This document shows, piece after piece, positions 10,307-22,494 of a stretch of 64,000 nucleotides of DNA. Below the pieces are notes generated by a model. That model did no database searches. It was not told the DNA's origin and saw nothing but the letters and a program-made list of their open reading frames with translations. The position numbers were made by a program, and so were the translations under genes. The number at the start of each line of letters is the position of its first letter. Position 1 is the stretch's first letter. This DNA is from Klebsiella aerogenes KCTC 2190 (GTDB lineage: Bacteria; Pseudomonadota; Gammaproteobacteria; Enterobacterales; Enterobacteriaceae), in the NCBI RefSeq assembly GCF_000215745.1, contig NC_015663.1:3038001-3102000 (forward strand), in the 5' to 3' direction.

Positions 10307-10386
10307 TGCCGGATGGCGACGTAAACGTCTTATCCGGCCTACAGGATCGTATCTTGTAGGCCTGATAAGCGAAGCGCCATCAGGCA
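10307..10386. repeat. REP/BIME palindromic repeat between sdhB and sucA
   Basis: Two inverted REP units face each other: TGCCGGATGGCGACG...CTTATCCGGCCTACA and TGTAGGCCTGATAAGCG...GCCATCAGGCA. This is the common enterobacterial BIME arrangement. It is expected to form a stable stem in mRNA and may bind gyrase or IHF. Confidence 0.85.
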
Positions 10387-10560
10387 ATAGAGATAGCAGG
10401 AAACCTCTAAAAACTGCCCCTGATAGTTAGACAGTTTTTAAAGGTTCCTTAGCGGATAGAAACCACAACTCGTCCGCAACAAGTGAACCCCGGCACGTGC
10501 ACTCGGTGTGCGTGGTAGTTTCTACGGCGAAATAAGCATAAAAATGCTTAAGGGATCACG

Positions 10561-13368
10561 ATGCAGAACGGCGCAATGAAAGCCTGGCTGGACTCTTCTT
10601 ACCTCTCTGGTTCGAACCAGAGCTGGATAGAACAGCTCTATGAAGACTTCTTAACCGATCCTGACTCTGTTGACGCCAACTGGCGTTCGATGTTCCAGCA
10701 GTTACCTGGCACCGGAGTTAAACCGGATCAATTTCATTCGAAAACACGTGATTATTTCCGTCGACTGGCGAAGGATGCCTCACGTTACACTTCTTCGATA
10801 TCCGACCCTGATACCAATGTGAAGCAGGTTAAAGTCCTGCAGCTAATCAACGCATACCGCTTCCGCGGTCACCAGCAGGCGAATCTCGATCCGCTGGGAC
10901 TGTGGCAGCAAGAGAGAGTGGCGGATCTCGATCCGGCTTACCACGATCTCACCGAGGCCGATTTCCAGGAAAGCTATAACGTAGGTTCTTTCGCCATCGG
11001 AAAAGACACGATGAAGCTGGGCGACCTGATCGCGGCGCTTAAGCAAACCTACTGCGGCTCCATCGGCGCGGAATACATGCACATCACCTCTACTGAAGAA
11101 AAACGCTGGATCCAGCAGCGCATTGAGTCAGTAGCAGGCAAAGCGAGCTTCACCGCGGAAGAGAAAAAGCGCTTCCTGAGCGAGCTGACCGCCGCGGAAG
11201 GCCTGGAGCGCTATCTCGGCGCCAAATTCCCGGGCGCGAAACGCTTCTCGCTGGAAGGCGGCGATGCGTTAATCCCGATGCTCAAAGAGATCATCCGCCA
11301 CGCCGGTAAGAGTGGCACCCGTGAAGTGGTGCTGGGCATGGCGCACCGTGGTCGTCTGAACGTACTGGTCAACGTGCTGGGTAAAAAACCGCAGGACCTG
11401 TTCGACGAATTCGCGGGCAAACATAAAGAACACCTCGGCACCGGCGACGTGAAGTACCACATGGGCTTCTCTTCCGATATGGAAACCGAAGGCGGTCTGG
11501 TTCACCTGGCGCTGGCGTTTAACCCGTCGCACCTGGAAATCGTCAGCCCGGTGGTTATCGGCTCCGTACGCGCCCGTCTGGATCGTCTGGACGAGCCGAG
11601 CAGCAACAAAGTGCTGCCAATCACCATCCACGGCGACGCCGCGGTAGCCGGCCAGGGCGTGGTTCAGGAAACCCTGAACATGTCCAAAGCGCGCGGTTAC
11701 GAAGTGGGCGGAACCGTTCGCATCGTTATCAACAACCAGGTTGGCTTCACCACGTCCAACCCGCTGGATGCGCGTTCTACGCCGTACTGCACCGATATCG
11801 GTAAGATGGTTCAGGCGCCGATTTTCCACGTTAACGCGGATGACCCGGAAGCGGTTGCTTTCGTTACCCGTCTGGCGCTGGATTTCCGTAATACCTTCAA
11901 ACGCGATGTCTTCATCGACCTGGTGTGCTACCGCCGTCACGGCCACAACGAAGCCGACGAGCCGAGCGCAACCCAGCCGCTGATGTACCAGAAAATCAAA
12001 AAGCATCCGACTCCGCGCAAAATCTATGCTGACAAGCTGGAACAGGACAAAGTCGCGACGCTGGAAGACGCTACCGAACAGGTTAACCTCTACCGCGATG
12101 CGCTGGATGCCGGCGATTGCGTGGTAGCGGAATGGCGTCCGATGAACATGCACTCCTTTACCTGGTCTCCGTACCTCAACCATGAGTGGGACGAGAGCTA
12201 CCCGGATAAAGTTGAGCCAAAACGTCTGCAAGAGCTGGCCAAACGCATCAGTACGGTGCCGGAAACCGTTGAGATGCAGTCTCGCGTAGCGAAAATCTAC
12301 GGCGACCGCCAACTGATGGCCGCCGGTGAGAAACTGTTCGACTGGGGCGCGGCGGAAAACCTGGCGTACGCCACCCTGGTTGATGAAGGTATCCCGGTGC
12401 GTCTGTCCGGCGAAGACTCCGGCCGCGGCACCTTCTTCCACCGTCATGCGGTTATCCATAACCAGAGCAACGGTTCTACCTATACGCCGCTGCAGAACGT
12501 ACACAACGGCCAGGGCCAGTTCCGCGTCTGGGACTCCGTGCTGTCTGAAGAAGCGGTACTGGCATTCGAATACGGTTACGCCACCGCGGAACCACGCACC
12601 CTGACCATCTGGGAAGCGCAGTTCGGCGACTTCGCCAACGGCGCGCAGGTGGTGATTGACCAGTTCATCAGCTCCGGCGAGCAGAAATGGGGCCGGATGT
12701 GCGGCCTGGTGATGCTGCTGCCGCACGGCTACGAAGGGCAGGGCCCGGAGCACTCCTCCGCGCGTCTGGAACGTTATCTGCAGCTGTGCGCTGAGCAGAA
12801 CATGCAGGTTTGCGTACCGTCCACTCCGGCACAGGTTTACCACATGCTGCGTCGTCAGGCGCTGCGCGGTATGCGCCGTCCGCTGGTGGTCATGTCGCCG
12901 AAATCTCTGCTGCGTCACCCGCTGGCGGTTTCCAGCATGGACGAACTGGCGAACGGCACCTTTATGCCGGCGATTGGCGAAATCGACGAACTCGATCCGC
13001 AAGCCGTGAAACGCGTCGTACTGTGCTCTGGTAAGGTTTACTACGACCTGCTGGAACAGCGCCGTAAAAACGAGCAAAAAGATGTCGCCATCGTGCGTAT
13101 CGAACAGCTCTATCCGTTCCCGCATCAGGCGGTACAGGAAGCGCTGAAAGCTTACTCGCACGTCCACGATTTTGTCTGGTGCCAGGAAGAGCCGCTCAAC
13201 CAGGGCGCATGGTACTGCAGCCAGCACCACCTTCGTGAAGTAGTTCCATTTGGGGCCTCTCTGCGTTATGCAGGCCGCCCGGCCTCCGCCTCTCCGGCGG
13301 TAGGGTATATGTCCGTTCACCAGAAACAGCAACAAGATCTGGTCAATGACGCGCTGAACGTCGATTAA
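10561..13368 (+). CDS. sucA: 2-oxoglutarate dehydrogenase E1 component
   Basis: Encodes 935 residues (E. coli 933). It is the thiamine-diphosphate E1 enzyme that decarboxylates 2-oxoglutarate and transfers succinyl to the lipoyl group of SucB. The N-terminal segment [15 protein letters not shown], the ThDP region with [16 protein letters not shown] and [11 protein letters not shown], and the C-terminal [21 protein letters not shown] block are all near-identical to E. coli. The 265-nt gap after sdhB holds a BIME and may hold the secondary suc promoter known in E. coli. The start ATG follows AAGGGATCACG. Confidence 0.98.
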   Translation: MQNGAMKAWLDSSYLSGSNQSWIEQLYEDFLTDPDSVDANWRSMFQQLPGTGVKPDQFHSKTRDYFRRLAKDASRYTSSISDPDTNVKQVKVLQLINAYRFRGHQQANLDPLGLWQQERVADLDPAYHDLTEADFQESYNVGSFAIGKDTMKLGDLIAALKQTYCGSIGAEYMHITSTEEKRWIQQRIESVAGKASFTAEEKKRFLSELTAAEGLERYLGAKFPGAKRFSLEGGDALIPMLKEIIRHAGKSGTREVVLGMAHRGRLNVLVNVLGKKPQDLFDEFAGKHKEHLGTGDVKYHMGFSSDMETEGGLVHLALAFNPSHLEIVSPVVIGSVRARLDRLDEPSSNKVLPITIHGDAAVAGQGVVQETLNMSKARGYEVGGTVRIVINNQVGFTTSNPLDARSTPYCTDIGKMVQAPIFHVNADDPEAVAFVTRLALDFRNTFKRDVFIDLVCYRRHGHNEADEPSATQPLMYQKIKKHPTPRKIYADKLEQDKVATLEDATEQVNLYRDALDAGDCVVAEWRPMNMHSFTWSPYLNHEWDESYPDKVEPKRLQELAKRISTVPETVEMQSRVAKIYGDRQLMAAGEKLFDWGAAENLAYATLVDEGIPVRLSGEDSGRGTFFHRHAVIHNQSNGSTYTPLQNVHNGQGQFRVWDSVLSEEAVLAFEYGYATAEPRTLTIWEAQFGDFANGAQVVIDQFISSGEQKWGRMCGLVMLLPHGYEGQGPEHSSARLERYLQLCAEQNMQVCVPSTPAQVYHMLRRQALRGMRRPLVVMSPKSLLRHPLAVSSMDELANGTFMPAIGEIDELDPQAVKRVVLCSGKVYYDLLEQRRKNEQKDVAIVRIEQLYPFPHQAVQEALKAYSHVHDFVWCQEEPLNQGAWYCSQHHLREVVPFGASLRYAGRPASASPAVGYMSVHQKQQQDLVNDALNVD

Positions 13369-13382
13369 TTAAAGGATACACA

Positions 13383-14603
13383 ATGAGTAGCGTAGATATT
13401 CTGGTTCCCGACCTTCCTGAGTCCGTAGCTGACGCAACCGTCGCCACCTGGCACAAAAAACCGGGCGACGCGGTAGTCCGCGACGAAGTTCTGGTCGAAA
13501 TCGAAACTGACAAAGTGGTACTGGAAGTACCGGCATCAGCGGACGGCATTCTGGATGCAGTACTGGAAGACGAAGGCGCCACCGTGCTGTCTCGTCAGAT
13601 TCTGGGCCGCCTGCGTGAAGGCAACAGCGCCGGTAAAGCCGCTGATGCGAAAGCTGATACCAAAGAGTCCACCCCGGCTCAGCGTCAGCAAGCGTCTCTG
13701 GAAGAGCAGAGCAACGACGCGCTTAGCCCGGCTATCCGTCGTCTGCTGGCTGAACACAGCCTCGACGCGGCGGCGATTAAAGGCACTGGCGTTGGCGGCC
13801 GCCTGACCCGCGAAGACGTTGAGAAACATCTGGCGAGCGCGCCGGCGAAAGCTGAAACGAAAGCGCCAGCCGCTGCTGCGGCGCCGGTTGCGCAACTGGG
13901 CCACCGCTCTGAAAAACGCGTACCGATGACCCGTCTGCGTAAACGCGTTGCCGAGCGTCTGCTGGAAGCGAAAAACTCTACCGCCATGCTGACCACGTTC
14001 AACGAAGTCAACATGAAGCCGATTATGGATCTGCGTAAGCAGTACGGCGAAGCGTTCGAAAAACGTCACGGTATCCGTCTGGGCTTCATGTCCTTCTACG
14101 TGAAAGCGGTTGTTGAAGCGCTGAAACGCTACCCGGAAGTGAATGCTTCCATCGATGGCGACGATGTGGTTTATCACAACTACTTCGACGTGAGCATGGC
14201 GGTTTCGACCCCACGTGGCTTGGTGACTCCGGTGCTGCGTGACGTTGACCTGCTGGGCATGGCGGATATCGAAAAGAATATTAAAGAGCTGGCAGTGAAA
14301 GGCCGTGACGGCAAGCTGACCGTAGATGACCTGACCGGCGGTAACTTCACCATTACCAACGGCGGCGTATTCGGTTCTCTGATGTCCACGCCGATCATCA
14401 ACCCACCGCAGAGCGCCATTCTGGGTATGCATGCCATTAAAGACCGTCCGATGGCGGTGAATGGCAAGGTAGAAATTCTGCCGATGATGTACCTGGCGCT
14501 CTCCTACGACCACCGTCTGATCGACGGACGTGAATCGGTAGGCTTCCTGGTAGCGATTAAAGAGCTGCTGGAAGATCCGACTCGTCTGCTGCTGGACGTG
14601 TAG
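13383..14603 (+). CDS. sucB: Dihydrolipoyl succinyltransferase (2-oxoglutarate dehydrogenase E2)
   Basis: Encodes 406 residues. The N-terminal lipoyl domain (about 1-80) has its lipoylated lysine in [12 protein letters not shown]. An Ala/Lys-rich linker is followed by the E1/E3-binding domain ([15 protein letters not shown]) and the catalytic domain, with the active-site histidine in [14 protein letters not shown]. It forms the 24-mer core of the complex and makes succinyl-CoA. It lies 14 nt after sucA with a good AAAGGA. A second BIME separates it from sucC. Confidence 0.98.
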   Translation: MSSVDILVPDLPESVADATVATWHKKPGDAVVRDEVLVEIETDKVVLEVPASADGILDAVLEDEGATVLSRQILGRLREGNSAGKAADAKADTKESTPAQRQQASLEEQSNDALSPAIRRLLAEHSLDAAAIKGTGVGGRLTREDVEKHLASAPAKAETKAPAAAAAPVAQLGHRSEKRVPMTRLRKRVAERLLEAKNSTAMLTTFNEVNMKPIMDLRKQYGEAFEKRHGIRLGFMSFYVKAVVEALKRYPEVNASIDGDDVVYHNYFDVSMAVSTPRGLVTPVLRDVDLLGMADIEKNIKELAVKGRDGKLTVDDLTGGNFTITNGGVFGSLMSTPIINPPQSAILGMHAIKDRPMAVNGKVEILPMMYLALSYDHRLIDGRESVGFLVAIKELLEDPTRLLLDV

Positions 14604-14622
14604 TCAGTAAGAGTATTACCTA

Positions 14623-14708
14623 CCGTAGGCCGGATAAGGCGTTCGCGCCGCCATCCGGCGTTGATGAGATGCCTGATGGCGACGCTTGCGCGTCTTATCA
14701 GGCCTACA
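14623..14708. repeat. REP/BIME palindromic repeat between sucB and sucC
   Basis: Inverted REP units CCGTAGGCCGGATAAGGCG...CCATCCGGCG and TGCCTGATGGCGACGC...CTTATCAGGCCTACA. Same family and layout as the element after sdhB. It marks the border between the 2-oxoglutarate dehydrogenase genes and the succinyl-CoA synthetase genes. Confidence 0.85.
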
Positions 14709-14748
14709 GGTTTAAAGATAATTATTACCTGAAGGATGGACTGAACAC

Positions 14749-15915
14749 ATGAACTTACATGAATATCAGGCAAAACAACTTTTTGCCCGCTATGGCTTAC
14801 CGGCGCCGGTGGGTTATGCCTGTACTACTCCGCGTGAAGCAGAAGAAGCCGCTTCAAAAATCGGCGCGGGTCCGTGGGTAGTGAAATGTCAGGTTCACGC
14901 TGGTGGCCGCGGTAAAGCGGGCGGTGTGAAAGTAGTTAAGAGCAAAGAAGAGATTCGCGCTTTTGCTGAGCATTGGCTGGGCAAACGCCTGGTGACTTAC
15001 CAAACAGATGCTAACGGCCAGCCGGTAAACCAGATTCTGGTTGAAGCGGCGACCGATATTGATAAAGAGCTGTATCTGGGCGCGGTTGTTGACCGTAGCT
15101 CCCGTCGCGTGGTGTTCATGGCGTCTACCGAAGGCGGCGTGGAAATCGAAAAAGTAGCGGAAGAAACCCCGCACCTGATCCACAAGATCGCCATCGATCC
15201 GCTGGCGGGCCCGATGCCTTACCAGGGTCGCGAACTGGCGTTCAAACTGGGTCTGGAAGGTAAACAGGTTCAGCAGTTCACCAAGATCTTCATGGGGCTG
15301 GCGACCATCTTCCTCGAGCGCGACCTGGCGCTGATCGAAATCAACCCGCTGGTTATCACCAAGCAGGGTGACCTGATCTGCCTCGACGGTAAACTGGGCG
15401 CTGACGGCAACGCGCTGTTCCGCCAGCCGGATCTGCGTGAAATGCGCGACCAGTCTCAGGAAGATCCGCGCGAAGCTCAGGCGGCGCAGTGGGAACTGAA
15501 CTACGTTGCGCTCGACGGCAACATCGGTTGCATGGTTAACGGCGCAGGCCTGGCGATGGGTACCATGGACATCGTTAAGCTGCACGGCGGCGAACCGGCT
15601 AACTTCCTCGACGTTGGCGGCGGCGCGACCAAAGAGCGCGTGACCGAAGCGTTTAAAATCATCCTCTCTGACGACAACGTTAAAGCGGTTCTGGTTAACA
15701 TCTTCGGCGGTATCGTACGTTGCGACCTGATCGCTGACGGCATCATCGGCGCGGTTGAAGAAGTGGGTGTTAACGTACCGGTTGTTGTACGTCTCGAAGG
15801 TAACAACGCCGAACTGGGCGCGAAAAAACTGGCTGACAGCGGCCTGAATATTATTGCAGCGAAAAGTCTGACGGACGCAGCACAGCAGGTTGTTGCCGCA
15901 GTGGAGGGGAAATAA
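14749..15915 (+). CDS. sucC: Succinyl-CoA synthetase beta subunit (ADP-forming)
   Basis: Encodes 388 residues, same as E. coli. The N-terminal ATP-grasp fold begins [16 protein letters not shown] and includes [16 protein letters not shown]. Nucleotide-binding and subunit contact blocks ([36 protein letters not shown]) are intact. It makes ATP from succinyl-CoA with SucD. The stop shares a base with the sucD start, ensuring equal synthesis of the two subunits. Confidence 0.98.
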   Translation: MNLHEYQAKQLFARYGLPAPVGYACTTPREAEEAASKIGAGPWVVKCQVHAGGRGKAGGVKVVKSKEEIRAFAEHWLGKRLVTYQTDANGQPVNQILVEAATDIDKELYLGAVVDRSSRRVVFMASTEGGVEIEKVAEETPHLIHKIAIDPLAGPMPYQGRELAFKLGLEGKQVQQFTKIFMGLATIFLERDLALIEINPLVITKQGDLICLDGKLGADGNALFRQPDLREMRDQSQEDPREAQAAQWELNYVALDGNIGCMVNGAGLAMGTMDIVKLHGGEPANFLDVGGGATKERVTEAFKIILSDDNVKAVLVNIFGGIVRCDLIADGIIGAVEEVGVNVPVVVRLEGNNAELGAKKLADSGLNIIAAKSLTDAAQQVVAAVEGK

Positions 15916-16784
15916 TGTCAGTTTTAATTAATAAAGACACCAAGGTTATCTGCCAGGGCTTTACCGGTAGCCAGGGTACATTCCACTCTGAACAAGCGAT
16001 CGCTTACGGCACTCAGATGGTTGGCGGCGTAACGCCAGGTAAAGGCGGCACCACCCACCTGGGCCTGCCGGTATTTAACACCGTGCGCGAAGCCGTTGAA
16101 GCCACCGGCGCGACTGCGACCGTCATCTACGTTCCGGCGCCGTTCTGCAAAGACTCCATTCTGGAAGCTATCGACGCGGGCATTAAGCTGATTATCACCA
16201 TCACCGAAGGTATCCCGACCCTGGATATGCTGACCGTGAAAGTGAAGCTGGACGAAGCTGGCGTTCGCATGATCGGCCCGAACTGCCCAGGCGTTATCAC
16301 CCCGGGCGAGTGCAAAATCGGCATCATGCCGGGTCACATTCACAAGCCGGGTAAAGTGGGCATCGTTTCACGTTCCGGTACCCTGACCTATGAAGCGGTT
16401 AAGCAGACCACCGACTACGGCTTCGGCCAGTCTACCTGCGTCGGTATCGGCGGCGACCCGATCCCGGGCTCCAACTTCATCGATATCCTGAAAATGTTCC
16501 AGGAAGACCCGCAGACCGAAGCGATCGTCATGATCGGTGAAATCGGCGGCAGCGCGGAAGAAGAAGCGGCAGCTTACATTAAAGAGCACGTGACTAAGCC
16601 GGTTGTCGGCTACATCGCGGGCGTTACCGCGCCGAAAGGCAAGCGTATGGGCCACGCCGGCGCCATCATCGCGGGCGGTAAAGGTACTGCTGATGAGAAA
16701 TTTGCTGCGCTGGAAGCGGCCGGTGTGAAAACCGTTCGCAGCTTGGCGGATATCGGCGAAGCGCTGAAAGCTATCATCAAGTAA
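15915..16784 (+). CDS. sucD: Succinyl-CoA synthetase alpha subunit
   Basis: Encodes 289 residues. The CoA-binding Rossmann domain has [15 protein letters not shown] near the N-terminus. The phosphorylated histidine is in [13 protein letters not shown] toward the C-terminus. With SucC it forms the heterotetramer that links the TCA cycle to substrate-level phosphorylation. It is the last coding gene of the sdh-suc operon; its 3' region contains the predicted SdhX sRNA and the operon terminator. E. coli K-12 has mngRAB between here and cydA; here cydA follows directly. Confidence 0.98.
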   Translation: MSVLINKDTKVICQGFTGSQGTFHSEQAIAYGTQMVGGVTPGKGGTTHLGLPVFNTVREAVEATGATATVIYVPAPFCKDSILEAIDAGIKLIITITEGIPTLDMLTVKVKLDEAGVRMIGPNCPGVITPGECKIGIMPGHIHKPGKVGIVSRSGTLTYEAVKQTTDYGFGQSTCVGIGGDPIPGSNFIDILKMFQEDPQTEAIVMIGEIGGSAEEEAAAYIKEHVTKPVVGYIAGVTAPKGKRMGHAGAIIAGGKGTADEKFAALEAAGVKTVRSLADIGEALKAIIK

Positions 16785-16789
16785 ACCCT

Positions 16790-16859
16790 CACTGCTCCTC
16801 AGGAGCAGACTAATGTCCGATTTCGACATGGTTGGCCACCGTCAGGTGGCCTTTTTTTT
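16790..16859 (+). ncRNA. sdhX: SdhX (RybD)-like sRNA in the 3' UTR of the sdh-suc operon
   Basis: E. coli releases the Hfq-binding sRNA SdhX from the 3' UTR of sucD. The corresponding segment here ends in a strong GGCCACC-GTCA-GGTGGCC hairpin plus eight Ts, the usual Hfq-type 3' end. The 5' end after RNase E cleavage cannot be placed from sequence, so the borders are approximate. Confidence 0.55.
16834..16859 (+). terminator. sdh-suc operon terminator
   Basis: GGCCACC-GTCA-GGTGGCC followed by TTTTTTTT, 50 nt after the sucD stop. Confidence 0.93.
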
Positions 16860-17575
16860 GCCTTGTCGACAGCCGCAGGCGCTCTCTTGCGTTAAAAAAC
16901 GCTATTATATTGATTTACTGAATATTATTGGGAATAATCACTCGCCGCTTTGCCGGGGGAGGGGAGATGGTTAATTTTATGTGAAAATAAACAGAAAAAC
17001 GCAGACGTTATTTTTTGCATTTCGATTGGGAAAAATAGTGTGACCGGTCTAACATTATTAGGATCGCATCATTTCTTACCTTAAATTGGTCAAAGTTAAA
17101 ATTATATTACCTATAATTCTCATCTCTCTCTTTTTAGTAACCGCTAGCGGCAGACTTTAAACACATTTTTAACATCAATTTCACTGTTATTCTTTATTGC
17201 GCCACATAATTAACATAGGCGGGAAAAATTGATTTATATCAATGCTTAATACTTGGAAAAAATCCCCAAAAAACGTTAAATTGTCGCAAATCAAATTGGC
17301 CTATTCAGGGCATTTTCGCTATATATTGATCACCGTCGAAAAATGTAAAGCTGGAACAATAAAATCCTATTTATTGTAAGGTTATTGCGGCGTAATATAT
17401 TAGAGAATCATTTGGTTTTTTCGTTAACGTATTTGTAACCTTTGCGAGGGCACTGTTTCATCGCCAGATGAGCAGTAACGTACCAGGGAGCAAATAATTT
17501 TGTATTGGGGCATGCGTATGAACCTGAATTTTGGGTTCGTTCTCGGAGTCTTCATGCGATGAGCAAGGAGTCATG
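16860..17575. promoter_or_regulatory. cydABX upstream regulatory region
   Basis: About 700 bp, markedly AT-rich, with no supported gene. In E. coli the cyd operon has several promoters here, with ArcA~P activating in low oxygen and FNR repressing under anoxia. Many GTTAA/TTAAC-type direct repeats that could be ArcA boxes are visible around 17165-17285 and near 17424. A strong AAGGAG precedes the cydA ATG. Confidence 0.75.
17229..17242. promoter_or_regulatory. Predicted FNR box upstream of cydA
   Basis: TTGATTTATATCAA is a perfect match to the FNR consensus TTGAT-N4-ATCAA. It lies about 335 bp before the cydA start, in line with FNR control of cyd in E. coli. Confidence 0.75.
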
Positions 17576-19144
17576 ATGTTAGATATAGTCGAACTGTCGC
17601 GCTTACAGTTTGCCTTGACCGCGATGTACCACTTCCTTTTTGTGCCGCTAACGCTCGGTATGGCGTTCCTGCTGGCCATCATGGAAACGGTCTACGTCCT
17701 TTCCGGCAAACAGATTTATAAAGATATGACCAAGTTCTGGGGCAAGTTGTTTGGTATCAACTTCGCTCTGGGTGTCGCAACCGGTTTGACCATGGAGTTC
17801 CAGTTCGGGACTAACTGGTCTTACTATTCTCACTATGTGGGCGATATCTTCGGTGCGCCGCTGGCCATTGAAGGTCTGATGGCCTTCTTCCTCGAATCTA
17901 CCTTTGTAGGTCTGTTCTTCTTCGGTTGGGATCGTCTGGGCAAAGTTCAGCACATGGCGGTGACCTGGCTGGTCGCTCTGGGGTCTAACCTCTCCGCGCT
18001 GTGGATCCTCGTGGCCAACGGCTGGATGCAGAACCCGATCGCATCGGATTTCAACTTTGAAACCATGCGTATGGAGATGGTCAGCTTCTCTGAGCTGGTC
18101 CTGAACCCGGTTGCTCAGGTTAAATTCGTCCACACCGTGGCCTCCGGCTATGTGACTGGCGCGATGTTCATCCTTGCTATCAGCTCCTGGTACATGCTTA
18201 AAGGCCGTGATTTCGCCTTTGCTAAGCGCTCCTTCGCGATTGCTGCAAGCTTTGGTATGGCCGCTATCCTCTCCGTTATCGTCCTCGGCGATGAGTCCGG
18301 TTACGAAATGGGTGACGTGCAGAAAACCAAACTGGCGGCGATTGAAGCAGAATGGGAAACTCAGCCGGCGCCGGCTGCCTTTACCCTGTTTGGTATTCCC
18401 GATCAGGAAGCGCAAACCAACCACTTCTCCATCCAGATCCCTTACGCGCTGGGTATCATCGCTACCCGCTCGGTGGATAAGCCGGTTATCGGCCTGAAAG
18501 ATCTGATGGCGCAGCATGAAGAGCGTATTCGTAACGGGATGAAAGCCTATGCGCTGCTGGAACAGCTGCGCGCCGGTTCCACCGATCAGGCGGTACGCGA
18601 TCGGTTCAATGATGTTAAGAAAGACCTCGGTTATGGCCTGCTGCTCAAGCGCTATACCCCGAACGTCGCCGACGCCACGGAAGAGCAGATCGCTAAAGCG
18701 ACCAAAGACTCTATTCCGAGCGTAGCGCCGCTGTACTTCGCCTTCCGTATCATGGTGGCGTGCGGCGTACTGATGCTGTTGATTATCGGCGCCTCTTTCT
18801 GGACCGTGATTCGTAACCGCATTGGCGAGAAAAAATGGCTGCTGCGCGCCGCGTTCTTCGGTCTGCCGCTGCCGTGGATTGCCGTTGAAGCGGGCTGGTT
18901 TGTTGCCGAGTATGGCCGTCAGCCGTGGGCGATTGGTGAAGTGCTGCCTACAGCGGTGGCGAACTCATCGCTGACCGCGGGCGATCTGATCTTCTCGATG
19001 TTGCTGATCTGCGGTCTGTATACGCTGTTCCTGGTGGCTGAACTGTTCCTGATGTTCAAGTTTGCCCGCAAAGGACCGAGCAGCCTGAAAACGGGTCGCT
19101 ATCACTTTGAACAGTCCTCCGCGGCTATTCAGTCGGCACGCTAA
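17576..19144 (+). CDS. cydA: Cytochrome bd-I ubiquinol oxidase subunit I
   Basis: Encodes 522 residues from the ATG at 17576, matching E. coli CydA; an upstream in-frame ATG at 17531 would add an unrelated 15-residue leader. His19 ([10 protein letters not shown]) and the histidine in [11 protein letters not shown] are haem ligands, and the periplasmic Q-loop around residues 240-340 is full length (long form). It oxidises ubiquinol and reduces oxygen with high affinity. It is the first gene of cydABX-ybgE, spaced 15 nt from cydB. Confidence 0.98.
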   Translation: MLDIVELSRLQFALTAMYHFLFVPLTLGMAFLLAIMETVYVLSGKQIYKDMTKFWGKLFGINFALGVATGLTMEFQFGTNWSYYSHYVGDIFGAPLAIEGLMAFFLESTFVGLFFFGWDRLGKVQHMAVTWLVALGSNLSALWILVANGWMQNPIASDFNFETMRMEMVSFSELVLNPVAQVKFVHTVASGYVTGAMFILAISSWYMLKGRDFAFAKRSFAIAASFGMAAILSVIVLGDESGYEMGDVQKTKLAAIEAEWETQPAPAAFTLFGIPDQEAQTNHFSIQIPYALGIIATRSVDKPVIGLKDLMAQHEERIRNGMKAYALLEQLRAGSTDQAVRDRFNDVKKDLGYGLLLKRYTPNVADATEEQIAKATKDSIPSVAPLYFAFRIMVACGVLMLLIIGASFWTVIRNRIGEKKWLLRAAFFGLPLPWIAVEAGWFVAEYGRQPWAIGEVLPTAVANSSLTAGDLIFSMLLICGLYTLFLVAELFLMFKFARKGPSSLKTGRYHFEQSSAAIQSAR

Positions 19145-19159
19145 GACAGGAGTCGTCAA

Positions 19160-20299
19160 ATGATCGATTATGAAGTATTGCGTTTAATCTGGTGGCTACT
19201 GATCGGCATCCTGCTGATTGGCTTCGCCGTCGCCGACGGTTTCGACATGGGGGTGGGCATGCTCACCCGTTTCCTCGGTCGTAATGACACCGAGCGTCGA
19301 ATCATGATCAACTCCATCGCCCCGCACTGGGACGGAAACCAGGTGTGGCTCATCACCGCCGGCGGCGCGCTGTTTGCTGCCTGGCCGATGGTATACGCCG
19401 CCGCGTTCTCCGGCTTCTATGTGGCGATGATTCTGGTGCTGGCGTCTTTATTCTTCCGTCCGGTGGGCTTCGACTACCGCTCCAAGATTGAAGATACCCG
19501 CTGGCGCAACATGTGGGACTGGGGCATCTTCGTGGGGAGCTTTGTGCCGCCGCTGGTTATCGGCGTGGCTTTCGGCAACCTGCTGCAGGGCGTACCGTTC
19601 CATATTGATGAGTATCTGCGTCTGTACTACACCGGCAACTTCTTCCAGCTGCTGAATCCGTTTGGTCTGCTGGCGGGTATCGTCAGCGTGGCGATGATCC
19701 TGACGCAGGGTGCGACCTACCTGCAGATGCGTACCGTAGGCGAATTGCATCTGCGCACCCGCACCGTCTCCACGGTGGCGGCGCTGGTGACGCTGGTTTG
19801 CTTCGCGCTGGCGGGCGTATGGGTCTACTACGGTATCGACGGTTACGTGGTGAAATCGGTGCTGGATCATACCGGCCCGTCTAACCCGCTGACCAAAGAA
19901 GTGGCGCGTGAAGCCGGCGCGTGGATGGTTAACTTTAACAATATGCCAGCGCTGTGGGCTATTCCTGCCTTGGGCGTGGTGCTGCCGCTGCTGACCGTCG
20001 CGTCGACAAAAGCAGATAAAGGCGCCATGGCGTTTCTGTTCTCCTCGCTGACGCTGGCCTGCATCATCCTGACCGCGGGTATCGCGATGTTCCCGTTCAT
20101 CATGCCGTCCAGCACGATGCTGAATGCGAGCCTGACGATGTGGGATGCCACCTCCAGCCAGCTGACGCTGAATGTGATGACCTACGTGGCTATCGTGTTT
20201 GTGCCGATTATCCTCGGCTACACCACCTGGTGTTACTGGAAGATGTTTGGCCGCATTACCCGCGAAGACATCGAAAAGAACACCCACTCGCTGTACTAA
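19160..20299 (+). CDS. cydB: Cytochrome bd-I ubiquinol oxidase subunit II
   Basis: Encodes 379 residues, as in E. coli, with about eight or nine membrane helices. The conserved N-terminal YEVLRLIWWLLIGILLIGF and ADGFDMGVGML (with acidic residues of the proton path) are intact. It forms the heterodimer with CydA. The start follows GACAGGAGTCGTCAA. cydX begins 15 nt after its stop. Confidence 0.98.
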   Translation: MIDYEVLRLIWWLLIGILLIGFAVADGFDMGVGMLTRFLGRNDTERRIMINSIAPHWDGNQVWLITAGGALFAAWPMVYAAAFSGFYVAMILVLASLFFRPVGFDYRSKIEDTRWRNMWDWGIFVGSFVPPLVIGVAFGNLLQGVPFHIDEYLRLYYTGNFFQLLNPFGLLAGIVSVAMILTQGATYLQMRTVGELHLRTRTVSTVAALVTLVCFALAGVWVYYGIDGYVVKSVLDHTGPSNPLTKEVAREAGAWMVNFNNMPALWAIPALGVVLPLLTVASTKADKGAMAFLFSSLTLACIILTAGIAMFPFIMPSSTMLNASLTMWDATSSQLTLNVMTYVAIVFVPIILGYTTWCYWKMFGRITREDIEKNTHSLY

Positions 20300-20314
20300 G
20301 GTAAGGAGCTATAT

Positions 20315-20428
20315 ATGTGGTACTTCGCATGGATTTTGGGAACGCTGCTTGCCTGTGCCTTTGGGGTGATTACCGCGCTGGCGCTTGAGCACGTGGAAGC
20401 TACCAAAGCAGGTAAAGAAGAGCATTGA
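20315..20428 (+). CDS. cydX: Cytochrome bd-I small subunit CydX
   Basis: A 37-residue protein beginning MWYFAWILGTLLACAFGV and ending in EEH. It has a single membrane helix, and the conserved Trp and Glu residues of CydX are present. It is needed for stable and active cytochrome bd-I. It has its own GGTAAGGAG ribosome site and lies between cydB and ybgE. Its stop codon shares an A with the ybgE ATG. Confidence 0.96.
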   Translation: MWYFAWILGTLLACAFGVITALALEHVEATKAGKEEH

Positions 20429-20718
20429 TGAAAATTATCGCGACCCTTTACGCGATGATGGACAAGCGCCCGTTAAGGGCGCTTTCCTTATTAATGGCGC
20501 TGCTGCTGGCAGGCTGCATCTTCTGGGATCCGTCGCGCTTTGCGGCGAAGACCAGTGGGCTTGAAATCTGGCATGGTTTCTTGCTGATGTGGGCGGTGTG
20601 CGCCGGCGTCATTCACGGTGTGGGCTTCCGTCCGAAAGCCGTGCACTGGCAGGGGATTTTCTGTCCGCTTATCGCTGATATTGTTCTCTTTGCAGGCCTG
20701 ATCTTTTTCTTCTTTTGA
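20428..20718 (+). CDS. ybgE: Cyd operon protein YbgE
   Basis: Encodes 96 residues with about three hydrophobic segments, matching E. coli YbgE, a small inner-membrane protein always found in the cyd operon. Its function is not established. The start is the ATG that overlaps the cydX stop. An AGC signature (LLLAGCIFWDPS) resembles a lipobox but lies inside a membrane segment, so I do not call it a lipoprotein. A hairpin with no clear T-tail follows at 20753-20770. Confidence 0.93.
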   Translation: MKIIATLYAMMDKRPLRALSLLMALLLAGCIFWDPSRFAAKTSGLEIWHGFLLMWAVCAGVIHGVGFRPKAVHWQGIFCPLIADIVLFAGLIFFFF

Positions 20719-20878
20719 AAGATAAGAGTATAAGAGAAGTCTGTTAACCGCATGGGCTTGCATAAGCCCATAAAAATTTACTCGCCGTTTACTTTCTCCC
20801 ATTCCAAACCACGATTCCCGCGCGTATAGTAGCGAAGTTTGAAAGCACTACTCTTTTTTTGCATTACCGGGATGTAAA

Positions 20879-21972
<1,094 letters not shown>

Positions 21973-21975
21973 GCC

Positions 21976-22404
21976 ATGGCCAGAGCACGTGGACGCGGAC
22001 GTCGCGAACTGAAGTCCGAGATTAACATCGTTCCGCTGCTGGATGTCCTGTTGGTGCTGTTGCTGATCTTCATGGCGACAGCGCCGATTATTACGCAGAG
22101 CGTGGAAGTCGATCTGCCGGACGCCACGGAGTCGCAAGCGGTGAAAAGCAACGATGAACCACCGGTTATCGTTGAAGTCTCCGGAGTAGGGCAGTACAGC
22201 GTGAAAGTCGGTCAGGAAACGTTGTCCCAACTGCCACCGGAGCAGGTCATTGCTGAAGCGAAGCGCCGACTCGAAGCGAACGAGAAGACGGTGTTCCTTA
22301 TCGGTGGCGCGAAAGATGTGCCTTACGATGAAATCATTAAAGCGCTTAACCTGTTGCATAGCGCAGGGGTTAAATCGGTTGGCTTAATGACCAAGCCTAT
22401 TTAA
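21976..22404 (+). CDS. tolR: Tol-Pal system protein TolR
   Basis: Encodes 142 residues, full length. One membrane helix near residues 17-38 carries the essential Asp in PLLDVLLVLLLIFM, the residue that takes part in proton flow with TolQ. The rest is a periplasmic domain of the ExbD family. Located 3 nt after tolQ. A 90-nt gap precedes tolA. Confidence 0.97.
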   Translation: MARARGRGRRELKSEINIVPLLDVLLVLLLIFMATAPIITQSVEVDLPDATESQAVKSNDEPPVIVEVSGVGQYSVKVGQETLSQLPPEQVIAEAKRRLEANEKTVFLIGGAKDVPYDEIIKALNLLHSAGVKSVGLMTKPI

Positions 22405-22494
22405 TCGGCCCGCGGAGCGAGCGGCGGTGGATATCGATAGCATTCCGCCGTTGCTTTTAAGCGGCAACAGGCGAACAGTTTTTGGGAACCGATA

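Noticed and set aside
20753..20770. Terminator between ybgE and ybgC
   Set aside because: TGGGCTT-GCAT-AAGCCCA forms a stem, but no T-run follows on the plus strand, and E. coli has read-through from cyd to tol here.
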